64,000 bases of DNA from Bacillota bacterium (GTDB lineage Bacteria; Bacillota; Clostridia; Christensenellales; UMGS416): contig JAEZSE010000037.1 in NCBI GenBank assembly GCA_023421955.1, forward strand, positions 62,001-126,000, given 5' to 3'. The position numbers were made by a program, and so were the translations under genes. Each line of letters opens with the position of its first letter. The first letter of the stretch is position 1. The notes below the pieces were generated by a model. It was not told where the DNA came from. It was given only the letters and a program-made list of their open reading frames with translations, and ran no database searches. This document shows, piece after piece, positions 35,714 to 43,009 of the stretch.

Positions 35714-35862
35714 TGATCCCCCCCTCATCACATTGCTTTGCAATGCTCGGCTTTACTCTTGTGTCGGCTCTGCCAACACCACGCAAAGCCAGAGGCTAAG
35801 GCCTGCCGCTTCGGCGGCATCCCCCCTTGAATTTCTGCCTATGGCAGAAACAAAGGGGGTAA
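35714..35862 (+). repeat. Hairpin repeat family A, copy 2
   Basis: Same orientation as 31172-31323. Hairpins GCCGC-TTCG-GCGGC (35802-35815) and TTTCTGCC-TAT-GGCAGAAA (about 35832-35850), in the same positions as in copy 1 but with different stem sequence. Non-coding, between the GH51 promoter and the gene at 35988. Confidence 0.75.
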
Positions 35863-35881
35863 GAAGGGGCTGGGGCGTTTC

Positions 35882-35952
35882 GTGGGGCGGGTATGGGCTG
35901 GTCGCATCCTGCGAATGGTGCTCACCTATACATCCGAGAACGCCGCCCCTAC
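35882..35952. repeat. Repeat family B element
   Basis: GTGGGGCGG...CGCCGCCCCTAC with complementary ends. The centre GCTGGTCGCATCCT...TGCTC matches the reverse complement of 47010-47042 at about 25 of 30 positions. Confidence 0.6.
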
Positions 35953-35987
35953 CAGTCTTCACTAACAGAACGCACATTCAGTTTGTT

Positions 35988-36599
35988 TCACAGCCCATCC
36001 AGATAACAAGTAAAGAAAGGGCGTTCCCGATAGACATTTAACCGAGTTGCATCAATAGACTCGAGAGCAACAGAATGATAAGACTTAATCTCTCCAGCAT
36101 TGTCAATATAACTATGGTTTATGATCTCAGTAATGTCATCAGCTTGATATCCATCCGGCATTTCGAAAAACTCAAAGTTGAACGTTGAACCAAAACCAAA
36201 ACAAGCCCCATCCTTCATCTTGCCGACAAAGCCTGTCCAACCCATGGTTGTCTCACCATGGATTTGGCATAACACCCGTTGGGAGAACGCAAATCTGCTT
36301 TTCTCCACCTTGCTGATATCATAGGCATTGATGCAATTCCCGCCTGCTACGAATGTCTTAACAATCTGATAGTAAGCCATCTTCGAGTTGCCGAAAACAC
36401 CTTTCCCAGCTTGTTCTTCCTTGAATCGCCGGATTGCAAGGTTAACGATCGGCTCAGAATTGCAGAATGCAACACACGGTAAAAATGTGCCATCCACCAA
36501 ATATGTAGAAGCAAGATAAGCAATGCCATATCGGCCATTGATTGGCTCACTGGATTCCTTCAGATACTTGATGATGTCCCTCTCATTTATTCTCTCCAC
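35988..36599 (-). CDS. Hypothetical protein
   Basis: A 203-residue soluble protein I do not recognise. It has no signal peptide or membrane segment, is rich in aromatic residues, and contains a FGFGSTFNFEFFEMPDGY segment suggesting a compact beta-fold. GTG start at 36599 with GGAGG 6 bases upstream. Base composition is nearer 45 percent GC, below the neighbouring enzymes, so it may have been acquired. It is flanked by repeats and diverges from the PadR operon. Confidence 0.7.
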   Translation of the reverse strand: MERINERDIIKYLKESSEPINGRYGIAYLASTYLVDGTFLPCVAFCNSEPIVNLAIRRFKEEQAGKGVFGNSKMAYYQIVKTFVAGGNCINAYDISKVEKSRFAFSQRVLCQIHGETTMGWTGFVGKMKDGACFGFGSTFNFEFFEMPDGYQADDITEIINHSYIDNAGEIKSYHSVALESIDATRLNVYRERPFFTCYLDGL

Positions 36600-36638
36600 A
36601 CACAGCCTCCGTAACGATTATCATGTTGGCCGAGCATT

Positions 36639-36644
36639 ATTATA
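36639..36644 (-). promoter_or_regulatory. -10 element for the gene at 36599
   Basis: TATAAT on the minus strand, 40 bases before the GTG start. No convincing -35 at normal spacing. Confidence 0.4.
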
Positions 36645-36757
36645 CTAGATTTACAGATATATGAATTCAACCATTTTGCACGGCATTGGAACAAAAGGCG
36701 CAGGCCTTCACAGAAATCAACCAAGTAGTAATTCAACCAAAATACATAGCAGTGCTG

Positions 36758-36786
36758 TTGACAGCCACGCTACTGCGTGTTACTAT
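36758..36786 (+). promoter_or_regulatory. Promoter of the PadR-DUF1048-ABC operon
   Basis: -35 TTGACA (36758-36763), 17-base spacer, -10 TACTAT (36781-36786). Predicted start about 36793. Confidence 0.7.
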
Positions 36787-36796
36787 ATAGCTGTAG

Positions 36797-36809
36797 TCAG
36801 TATTACTGA
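36797..36809. promoter_or_regulatory. Palindrome downstream of the promoter, possible PadR operator
   Basis: TCAGTATTACTGA, a perfect palindrome with a single central base, just after the predicted transcription start and before the PadR gene. Confidence 0.5.
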
Positions 36810-36835
36810 ATATCTGTCACACAGAATAGCAGGGA

Positions 36836-37171
36836 GTGATTGTTCTGGAAAACTTAACCGAAATGCTCAAGGGCGTGCTGGAGGGCTGCGTGCTTGAAAT
36901 CATCAGCCGCAAAGAAACCTATGGTTACGAGATCACGCGGCGGCTGAATGCGCTTGGATTCACCGACGTGGTGGATGGCACGGTATATACGATCCTGGTC
37001 CGGCTGGAAAAAAGCAAGCTGGTGGAGATCATCAAGAAACCCTCCGACATGGGGCCACCCCGAAAGTTTTTCGCGCTCAACGGCGCTGGGCGGGAGGAGC
37101 TTCGGAAGTTCTGGGAAAAGTGGGAATTTCTGGCCTCGCGGATTCGCGAGCTGAAGGAGGAAGAAGAATGA
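36836..37171 (+). CDS. PadR-family transcriptional regulator (short form)
   Basis: A repressor of about 111 residues: PadR winged helix with the typical KETYGYEITRRLNALGF and GTVYTILVRLEKSKLV segments. The start is uncertain. GTG at 36836 overlaps the ribosome site AGGGAG, while homologs usually begin at the ENLTEMLKG segment, which would need an unusual CTG start at 36845 with correct spacing. Its stop overlaps the next gene (ATGA). It heads a five-gene operon with two DUF1048 proteins and an ABC exporter and probably represses it. Confidence 0.88.
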   Translation: MIVLENLTEMLKGVLEGCVLEIISRKETYGYEITRRLNALGFTDVVDGTVYTILVRLEKSKLVEIIKKPSDMGPPRKFFALNGAGREELRKFWEKWEFLASRIRELKEEEE

Positions 37172-37527
37172 ACTTTTGGGATAAAGTCACTGGCAATGAC
37201 ATGACCAGGGAGCTGAAAGCATATGCAGTGCGCGCCAAACGGCTGCCGGCAGAATTTCAGGCTGCATGGGAAGCGATCCAAACAAACCTATGGCAGCACG
37301 CAGACTTCACAGGCCGCAGCCTGATGCCCATCCTGGACGGCGCGCTGGGCCTGCTGGAAGAAAGCGCGGCAGACGGTATGAGTGTGCAAGAGGTGTTGGG
37401 TGACGACATCAAGGGCTTCTGCTCCGCATTGGCCAGCGAAGAAGGGGCAAAGTCTTTCCGCGACAAGTGGCGCGATCAACTCAACCGCAACATTGCCAGA
37501 CGGTTGGGCAAGCAGGAGGGCAAATGA
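37168..37527 (+). CDS. DUF1048-family protein
   Basis: A 119-residue helical cytoplasmic protein of the DUF1048 family. The segment RELKAYAVRAKRLPAEFQAA, then a helix pair around LEESAADGMSVQEVLGDDIK, matches the family pattern in which an AxxGxxVxxxxGxDv-type helix is conserved. It overlaps PadR (ATGA) and the next gene (ATGA). DUF1048 proteins nearly always accompany PadR regulators in Bacillota; their biochemical role is unknown. Confidence 0.85.
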   Translation: MNFWDKVTGNDMTRELKAYAVRAKRLPAEFQAAWEAIQTNLWQHADFTGRSLMPILDGALGLLEESAADGMSVQEVLGDDIKGFCSALASEEGAKSFRDKWRDQLNRNIARRLGKQEGK

Positions 37528-37868
37528 AACTACAAGAAATCATCGCAGGCAAGAAGGAATGGCGCGCGCACAAGAAGCGCATCAAGTCGCTCCCGCAGGA
37601 CTACCAGATTGTGTATGAAGAGATTCAGAAATACCTGTTTAAAGTTGGTCCCATTGAGCTCAACGAAGGAATAGGTATCCTCTCGGGAATAGTCGACCTT
37701 TTTGCGGAAGGTGCTGCCTTGGGCAAAGGCGTACTCGAAGTGACGGGCACCGACGTGGCGGCGTTTTGCGACGAGCTCATCAAGGGCTCGGAAACCTATG
37801 CCGATGCCTATCAGGTATCGGTGAACCAGGAAGTCATCAAGGCTATCCACAAGGATGCAGAGAAATAA
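37524..37868 (+). CDS. DUF1048-family protein, second copy
   Basis: A 114-residue paralog of the preceding protein. The core KRIKSLPQDYQIVYEEIQKY and the GAALGKGVLEVTGTDVAAFC helix align with the equivalent segments there. Its start overlaps the preceding stop (ATGA). Two DUF1048 proteins in tandem suggest a heteromer. The ABC ATPase follows after 20 bases. Confidence 0.88.
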   Translation: MKLQEIIAGKKEWRAHKKRIKSLPQDYQIVYEEIQKYLFKVGPIELNEGIGILSGIVDLFAEGAALGKGVLEVTGTDVAAFCDELIKGSETYADAYQVSVNQEVIKAIHKDAEK

Positions 37869-37888
37869 AAGTAAAGAGGGATATCCGG

Positions 37889-38647
37889 ATGGAAACAGCA
37901 ATCCAGGTGAAAGGCCTGCAAAAGTCCTACCCGAAACTGCATGTGCTAAAAGGTGTGGATTTTGCGGTGGAAAAGGGCAGCATCTTTGCGCTGCTCGGTT
38001 CCAACGGCGCAGGCAAGACCACGGTGATCAAAATCCTCACCACGCTGCTCAGGCAGGATGGCGGGTCCGCCACCGTCAATGGCTTTGACACCGCGGCAAG
38101 ACCCGACCATGTGCGGATGTCCATCAGCCTCACCGGGCAGTTCGCTGCTGTGGACGAGATCCTGACCGGGCGGGAAAACCTGGTCATGATCGCCAGATTG
38201 CGGCACCTCAAGGACCCGCGCCAGGTTGCCGAAGACTTGTTGCACCGCTTCAGCCTGGCCGACGCCGCCGACCGCAGGGTCGCCACCTATTCGGGCGGCA
38301 TGCGCCGCAGGCTGGACATCGCCATGAGCCTCGTGGGCAGCCCGAAGCTCATTTTCCTGGACGAGCCCACCACAGGGCTCGATCCGGAGGCGCGCCTCGA
38401 AGTCTGGAAGACCGTGCGGGAGCTTGCGCACAACGGCACGACGGTGTTTCTGACCACGCAGTATCTGGAGGAGGCAGAGCAGCTCGCCGACCGGATCGCC
38501 ATCCTGCACGAAGGCAGGATCATCGCAAACGGCACGCTGCATGAATTGAAGCAGCTGTTCCCGCCGGCCACAGTGGAGTATGTGGAAAAGCAGCCGACGC
38601 TGGAGGAGATCTATCTGGCCATCGTGGGCAAAAAGGAGGGGAAGTAA
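37889..38647 (+). CDS. ABC transporter ATP-binding protein (DrrA-like)
   Basis: A 252-residue ATPase subunit of an ABC-2 type exporter. Walker A GSNGAGKTT, signature YSGGMRRRLDIA and Walker B LIFLDEPTTGLD are intact, and the switch His is replaced by TTQYLEEAE, with Gln before Tyr as usual in DrrA-like proteins. The C-terminal extension is short. AGAGGG precedes the ATG. The permease gene begins directly after its stop. Likely a multidrug or lipid exporter controlled by the PadR protein. Confidence 0.93.
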   Translation: METAIQVKGLQKSYPKLHVLKGVDFAVEKGSIFALLGSNGAGKTTVIKILTTLLRQDGGSATVNGFDTAARPDHVRMSISLTGQFAAVDEILTGRENLVMIARLRHLKDPRQVAEDLLHRFSLADAADRRVATYSGGMRRRLDIAMSLVGSPKLIFLDEPTTGLDPEARLEVWKTVRELAHNGTTVFLTTQYLEEAEQLADRIAILHEGRIIANGTLHELKQLFPPATVEYVEKQPTLEEIYLAIVGKKEGK

Positions 38648-39421
38648 ATGGAAACAGTCCGCAAACACGTCTTTGCTGACATGCTTGTGATGCTGGGGCG
38701 GTCCATGCGCCACATCATCCGCAGCATGGACACCATCATCACCGTCACGATCACGCCGATTGCAATGATGCTGCTGTTCACTTATGTGCTTGGCGGAGCA
38801 ATACAGGCCGGCACAGGCAATTATGTGAACTACATTCTGCCCGGCGTGCTGCTGATGGCAATCGCCAGCGGCATCGCCTACACGGCCTACCGCCTGTTTA
38901 TGGACATGCAGCGGGGCATCTTCGAGCGGTTCCACTCCATGCCCATCGCCCGGTCTGCAGCCCTCTGGGGCCATGTGCTGACATCGCTCGTCTCCAACGC
39001 CATTTCGGTGACCGTCATCATCCTGGTGGCGTTCGTCATGGGCTTCCACCCGCAGGCGGGGGTGCTGCAATGGCTGGCCGTGGCGGCCATCCTCGGGCTG
39101 TTCACGCTAGCCCTGACATGGATCGCGGTGATCGCAGGCATATCGGCCAAGTCGGTGGATGGCGCCGGCGCCTTCTCCTACCCCCTCATCTTCCTTCCCT
39201 TCATCAGCTCGGCGTTTGTGCCCACCGCGTCAATGCCGCCGGTGGTCCGCGCCTTTGCCGAAAACCAGCCGGTAACCGCCATCGTGGACACCATCCGCGC
39301 GCTGCTCTATGGCCAGCCTGCCGGCAACGGCATCTGGACCGCCCTGGCCTGGTGCGTCGGGATCACGCTGGTGGCAGCATTCTTCGCGATGAGGGTTTAC
39401 CGCAAGCGGGCAACCCGTTGA
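38648..39421 (+). CDS. ABC-2 type permease (DrrB-like)
   Basis: A 257-residue membrane subunit with six membrane segments. The segment SGIAYTAYRLFMDMQRGIFE and the late PLIFLPFISSAFVPTASMP match the ABC-2 signature region. It follows the ATPase gene without a gap and is the last gene of the PadR operon. It exports an unknown substrate, most likely a toxic compound, given PadR control. Confidence 0.92.
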   Translation: METVRKHVFADMLVMLGRSMRHIIRSMDTIITVTITPIAMMLLFTYVLGGAIQAGTGNYVNYILPGVLLMAIASGIAYTAYRLFMDMQRGIFERFHSMPIARSAALWGHVLTSLVSNAISVTVIILVAFVMGFHPQAGVLQWLAVAAILGLFTLALTWIAVIAGISAKSVDGAGAFSYPLIFLPFISSAFVPTASMPPVVRAFAENQPVTAIVDTIRALLYGQPAGNGIWTALAWCVGITLVAAFFAMRVYRKRATR

Positions 39422-39454
39422 TTCAGCTCAAACGAATCGGGATTGAAACAGCAG

Positions 39455-39478
39455 GAGCCCCAGCAAACGCCGGGGCTC
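39455..39478 (+). terminator. Hairpin after the ABC permease
   Basis: GAGCCCC...GGGGCTC stem with one mismatch and an inner GC/GC pair, loop AAA. No U-run. Nearly the same hairpin stands at 42969-42992, so it may be a recurrent element. Confidence 0.5.
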
Positions 39479-39495
39479 AAATAATAAACCATTAG

Positions 39496-39524
39496 CTGAC
39501 AACCAGTTGTCACATCATTATGAT
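39496..39524 (+). promoter_or_regulatory. Promoter of the RibD-like reductase gene
   Basis: -35 CTGACA (39496-39501), 17-base spacer, -10 TATGAT (39519-39524). Confidence 0.65.
39497..39512. promoter_or_regulatory. Inverted-repeat operator over the -35 box
   Basis: TGACAACCAGTTGTCA: perfect 7-bp arms with a 2-base centre, covering the -35 and part of the spacer. It should block RNA polymerase when bound. The adjacent WYL regulator is a candidate binder. Confidence 0.6.
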
Positions 39525-39562
39525 ATGCTCCTCCCATAAAACCAAAAGGGGATGAGCATTTT

Positions 39563-40243
39563 ATGAAACCCACAGTCATCACGCACACGCAGATCAGTTT
39601 GGACGGCTGCATCCGCGGGTTTGAAAACCCGGCAGCCTATTACACCGCCGCTGCAAAGATCGACGCCGACATGGTGCTGTTCGGGTCAAACACGGTCATT
39701 GATTCATTCTCACAAGCCCCCGAGGATGAGGATAAGTTCCGCATGCCTGCCGTGGATGCCAATGACCTGCGGCCATGGGGCGTGATAGCAGACAGCCGGG
39801 GTAGGGTGAAGCACTTCGGCCAGATTATCGGAATGGGATACCTGAAGGGCATCATCGTGCTGGTCTCGGCCACCACGCCGGAAGAATACCTGCAGCGGCT
39901 CGCAAGAGCCGGTGTGGATACCATTCAAGCCGGGGACGACCATGTGGACTATGCCGAGGCCTTTGAAGAGCTCAGACGCAGGTACGGCTGCCGCGCCATC
40001 CGCACCGACAGCGGCGGCACACTGACCTGCGCATTGCTCAACCAGCAGTTGGTGGATGAGATCAGCCTGGTGGTCTCGCCCTGCCTGACAGGCGGCGCAG
40101 ACACTGTGTTCCGGCAGCTGAGGCTGCAAGAAACCATCTCACTGGAACTCATCGGCAACGAAGCTCTGGAGGGCGGGCATCTTTGGGTGCGCTACCGGGT
40201 TTTGAAGCCTTCGGAGCATTGGCGCTGCCCAGCGTTTCCATGA
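39563..40243 (+). CDS. RibD C-terminal / dihydrofolate reductase-fold protein
   Basis: A 226-residue NADPH-dependent reductase-like protein of the RibD-C superfamily: TQISLDGCIRGFENPAAYY start, then DADMVLFGSNTV, and a C-terminal ELIGNEALEGGHLWVRYRV. It is not the folate enzyme itself. AGGGG precedes the ATG. The last 95 bases overlap, on the opposite strand, the 3' end of the WYL regulator gene. An operator overlaps its promoter. Substrate unknown. Confidence 0.85.
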   Translation: MKPTVITHTQISLDGCIRGFENPAAYYTAAAKIDADMVLFGSNTVIDSFSQAPEDEDKFRMPAVDANDLRPWGVIADSRGRVKHFGQIIGMGYLKGIIVLVSATTPEEYLQRLARAGVDTIQAGDDHVDYAEAFEELRRRYGCRAIRTDSGGTLTCALLNQQLVDEISLVVSPCLTGGADTVFRQLRLQETISLELIGNEALEGGHLWVRYRVLKPSEHWRCPAFP

Positions 40244-40931
40244 CCTTCCGAAGCGCACTGTGGTGCGTACCGGTGTCGAAGGCCTCCTCGGTCACGAGGA
40301 GGCTTTTGATCCTATCTGCCCGGAAAGTCCGATATGCTCTTCTGTTTCTGCACCAGGCGTGCAGATACCATTGCCCGCCGTAATAAAACAAGCCGAGCGG
40401 CTCCACTGCGCGCGCGGAAGAAGCCTCCATATCAGGCCCATGATAACTGATTACCAGCACCCGGCCTGTCCCGATGGCCGTCTGTATGCCCGAGAGAAAC
40501 CGGGCAGGCGCGCTGCTGCCCGGCTGTTTGTCCACGAACACAGCGATGTGGTCGTTGATTGCCTCAAGCGAGGCTTTTTCACGGCAACTCATCACCGACA
40601 ACACTTTTTCCAAAGCAAGTATATAACGATCCCGCAGGGAATCATCTGCCATCTTGTCCATAAACTTACCGGCAGTGACCAGCGCCGCAACCTCATCCAA
40701 TGAAAAAATGACCGGTGGCAGGCGGTACCCCTCCATCAGAACGTATCCCTTGCCGGGTTCGGAGCCAATGGGCACTCCCGCTGCCTCTAGAGCGCGGACG
40801 TCGCGGTAAACAGTGCGCACGCTCACACCGAAGCGCGCCGCCATTTCCCTGGCGCTGACGATGCGCTTCGATTGCAGCTGGATCAGCATTGCCGACAACC
40901 GGCTGATTCTGCTCATGTCTTCGCTGTTCAA
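40149..40931 (-). CDS. WYL-domain transcriptional regulator (YafY type)
   Basis: A 260-residue regulator. An HTH_11 domain lies at about residues 6-60 (FGVSVRTVYRDVRALEAAGV) and a WYL domain at about 120-225 (GLFYYGGQWYLHAWCRNRRAYRTFRADRI). I prefer the TTG start at 40931 because GGAGG stands 8 bases upstream; the ATG at 40916 has no site. The C-terminal 30 residues are encoded antisense to the end of the reductase gene. Such regulators often control the neighbouring gene. Confidence 0.88.
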   Translation of the reverse strand: MNSEDMSRISRLSAMLIQLQSKRIVSAREMAARFGVSVRTVYRDVRALEAAGVPIGSEPGKGYVLMEGYRLPPVIFSLDEVAALVTAGKFMDKMADDSLRDRYILALEKVLSVMSCREKASLEAINDHIAVFVDKQPGSSAPARFLSGIQTAIGTGRVLVISYHGPDMEASSARAVEPLGLFYYGGQWYLHAWCRNRRAYRTFRADRIKSLLVTEEAFDTGTHHSALRKVMETLGSANAPKASKPGSAPKDARPPELRCR

Positions 40932-40971
40932 CCCCTGCACCTCCCCTCCCCAGGCCTGCCTTCCGATCGTA

Positions 40972-41766
40972 CTACTTTCTGCCAATAACCACGCTATGAT
41001 TACTTGCACCCAGAATGGATTTCTCCCTGCAAACAGAATAATGATACTCACACCAGATTTGAAACTGCTCCTGAGTCAAGCCATTCACGGTGCTTCGCAT
41101 CAACGGCGAGATGCCGTCCTGGACAAAATGATCCACAATGCTCAACCCTGCCTCGTGAACGCTTGCTTCCATTTCATCAGGTGTAGCGAAATAGTTATCC
41201 GTCCAGAAACACATGGGGTCATCATGGAGCACAACCCCTGTATCGGTGATCTGCTTGATCAATTGTGAGTCCAGATACGCATTGTTTGAGGCCGCCACAT
41301 AGGCCATTACATAAAAGCGGCTGATATAGGAAACCACAACAAGCCCCCCTGTTTTAGCAACCCGGCGGCACTCCGCCATACATTTTTCCCGCATTGATTT
41401 TTCGATGAGGTGGTAAAACGGGCCCATGCATAGCACCACATCGAAGCTTTCATCTGCAAATCTGCTCAGGTCTGTGGCATCCTGCACGGCGGTTGAAATG
41501 GAAAATGGCTTTCCGTCAAGGCGTCGCTTGATGTAGTCGATGTGGCGTGGAGTGATATCTGTGGCAGTGACATCATAACCCCTTTCTGCATAATGGAAGG
41601 AGTAGATGCCCGTGCCCGCAGCGCAGTCGAGCATCCTGCCATTGGACGGCAACCATTGCTCCAATACCCGAATGGTTGTCAGGAACTCCACCCTGCGAGC
41701 CTGATCCGTGGTGAGCCGGTCTTCTTCGTTGTAATTCTCGTAACTTGCGACGACAAAATCCATCAT
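40972..41766 (-). CDS. Class I SAM-dependent methyltransferase
   Basis: A 264-residue methyltransferase. Motif I is MLDCAAGTGIYSFHYAERG and the acidic loop VTATDI; post-I and motif II regions (SFDVVLCMGPFYHLIEK) follow. GGAGG stands 6 bases before the ATG at 41766. It lies between the radical SAM gene upstream and the WYL regulator 40 bases downstream. Substrate unknown. Confidence 0.88.
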   Translation of the reverse strand: MMDFVVASYENYNEEDRLTTDQARRVEFLTTIRVLEQWLPSNGRMLDCAAGTGIYSFHYAERGYDVTATDITPRHIDYIKRRLDGKPFSISTAVQDATDLSRFADESFDVVLCMGPFYHLIEKSMREKCMAECRRVAKTGGLVVVSYISRFYVMAYVAASNNAYLDSQLIKQITDTGVVLHDDPMCFWTDNYFATPDEMEASVHEAGLSIVDHFVQDGISPLMRSTVNGLTQEQFQIWCEYHYSVCREKSILGASNHSVVIGRK

Positions 41767-41846
41767 ACGCATCCTCCAGTTGATCCCAATGGATGATCTT
41801 GCCAAGCTCATATACGAATGACAGCCCTATATAAAATGCAAGGATT

Positions 41847-41874
41847 GTAGGGGCACATGTCCGAATGCACCCCT
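41847..41874. repeat. Short GTAGGGGC hairpin element
   Basis: GTAGGGGCA...TGCACCCCT: short relative of repeat family B with complementary ends, between the radical SAM and methyltransferase genes. Confidence 0.5.
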
Positions 41875-41881
41875 TCATCGG

Positions 41882-42889
41882 TTAGTTCCGGTTGAACCAC
41901 GCGCAATGCCGGCAATGATCCGGCATGCAGGACGGGTTGTTCACAGCCCGGCGCAGGCTGTTGTATTGCTCGCTTCTCCACAGCGCAAGAAAACTGCCGT
42001 CCGCGATATTCCCCACACAACCACCAATGTTGCAGCACAGAAAAACATCACCGGAATAGGAAACGGTCGCGCTCACCAGTGGAGCGTTGCAGACTGTGCT
42101 CACAATATAGTCAGACGCATCGTGATATTGATTGCCCTCATACACATACGGGCCCACCTTTGTGGGATACACATCAAGGAACATCCCATTCTCATCCAGA
42201 TAGCAGAACGTCTGCTCAAGTTCCTCACAAAGCGACCAATCCTGGCTTGCCGTATATGCCTCAGGGGAGGTGACGATGCCGCATCCGAAGCGCTTGATGC
42301 CGAGAGCGTGGGCAAGCTGCGCAATCGGAAGGATCGCGTTCTGGTTTTCCTTCTGAATGGAAACATAGAAAGACGGAGCATTTTCCGGCGGGAAATCAAC
42401 ATAAGCGCGTGCAACGTTTTCCGCGTTCCGCATCACTGCGTCAAACCTGGCTCCTCTCCGAATTGCCTCGAAGGTGGCGGGGTCAGCGCTATCCACGGAG
42501 ATGGCAACGCTGACATTCTCCCCCATTAGAAAATCAATCATCCCGCTGTCGAGCAGCATGCCGTTGGTGGAAATATCAACCCTGCAATCCGGCCGCTTTT
42601 CCCGGTTGACGTAGCACACCCTGTCGCGGAAGTCCTTCAACAGGAGCGGTTCGCCCCAGTTGAACAGCGAATAGCTGCGCACATAGGGTGAAGTCTCCTC
42701 CACTAGCCGCTGAAACAGGTCAAGCGGCATCGTCCTGCCGGTGACTGACCGCTCATCCCTGCACATTCTGCACCACAAGTTGCAGTCCTGCGTGATATCC
42801 AGATACAGCTTTTGCGGGCAGACCATGCAGTCGGCACAATCATCGGATGCCTGTAACAGTGAATAGCTGTTGGAAAGATAATGCCGCAT
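41882..42889 (-). CDS. Radical SAM/SPASM-domain protein
   Basis: A 335-residue radical SAM enzyme. The 4Fe-4S motif is CNLWCRMC (about residue 36), after an extra Cys cluster CADCMVC upstream. A C-terminal SPASM region (about 265-335) carries CNAP, CCNIGGC and CRHCAWF cysteines for auxiliary clusters. AGGAG precedes the ATG at 42889. Members modify peptides, proteins or metabolites. No precursor peptide is visible nearby; a methyltransferase gene follows on the same strand, so they may act in one pathway. Confidence 0.9.
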   Translation of the reverse strand: MRHYLSNSYSLLQASDDCADCMVCPQKLYLDITQDCNLWCRMCRDERSVTGRTMPLDLFQRLVEETSPYVRSYSLFNWGEPLLLKDFRDRVCYVNREKRPDCRVDISTNGMLLDSGMIDFLMGENVSVAISVDSADPATFEAIRRGARFDAVMRNAENVARAYVDFPPENAPSFYVSIQKENQNAILPIAQLAHALGIKRFGCGIVTSPEAYTASQDWSLCEELEQTFCYLDENGMFLDVYPTKVGPYVYEGNQYHDASDYIVSTVCNAPLVSATVSYSGDVFLCCNIGGCVGNIADGSFLALWRSEQYNSLRRAVNNPSCMPDHCRHCAWFNRN

Positions 42890-42968
42890 CACTCTTCTCC
42901 TGTTCGCCGACAAGCGCGGCATGATAAACTATGAGCCAATATCCATGATATCATCGGCAATATGTATA

Positions 42969-42992
42969 GAGCCCCGGCAACAGCCGGGGCTC
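42969..42992 (-). terminator. Hairpin after the DUF4349 lipoprotein gene
   Basis: Perfect 10-bp stem GAGCCCCGGC / GCCGGGGCTC with loop AACA. A short TATACATATT follows on the minus strand, so termination is plausible but the U-run is poor. Confidence 0.6.
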
Positions 42993-43009
42993 CCACATAA
43001 ACATTCTTC

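Noticed and set aside
31172..35862. CRISPR array
   Set aside because: Copies are too long, too few, irregularly spaced and in both orientations, with no cas genes.
35753..35977. 74-codon frame on the minus strand
   Set aside because: Lies within the dispersed repeats; such frames recur with repeat copies.
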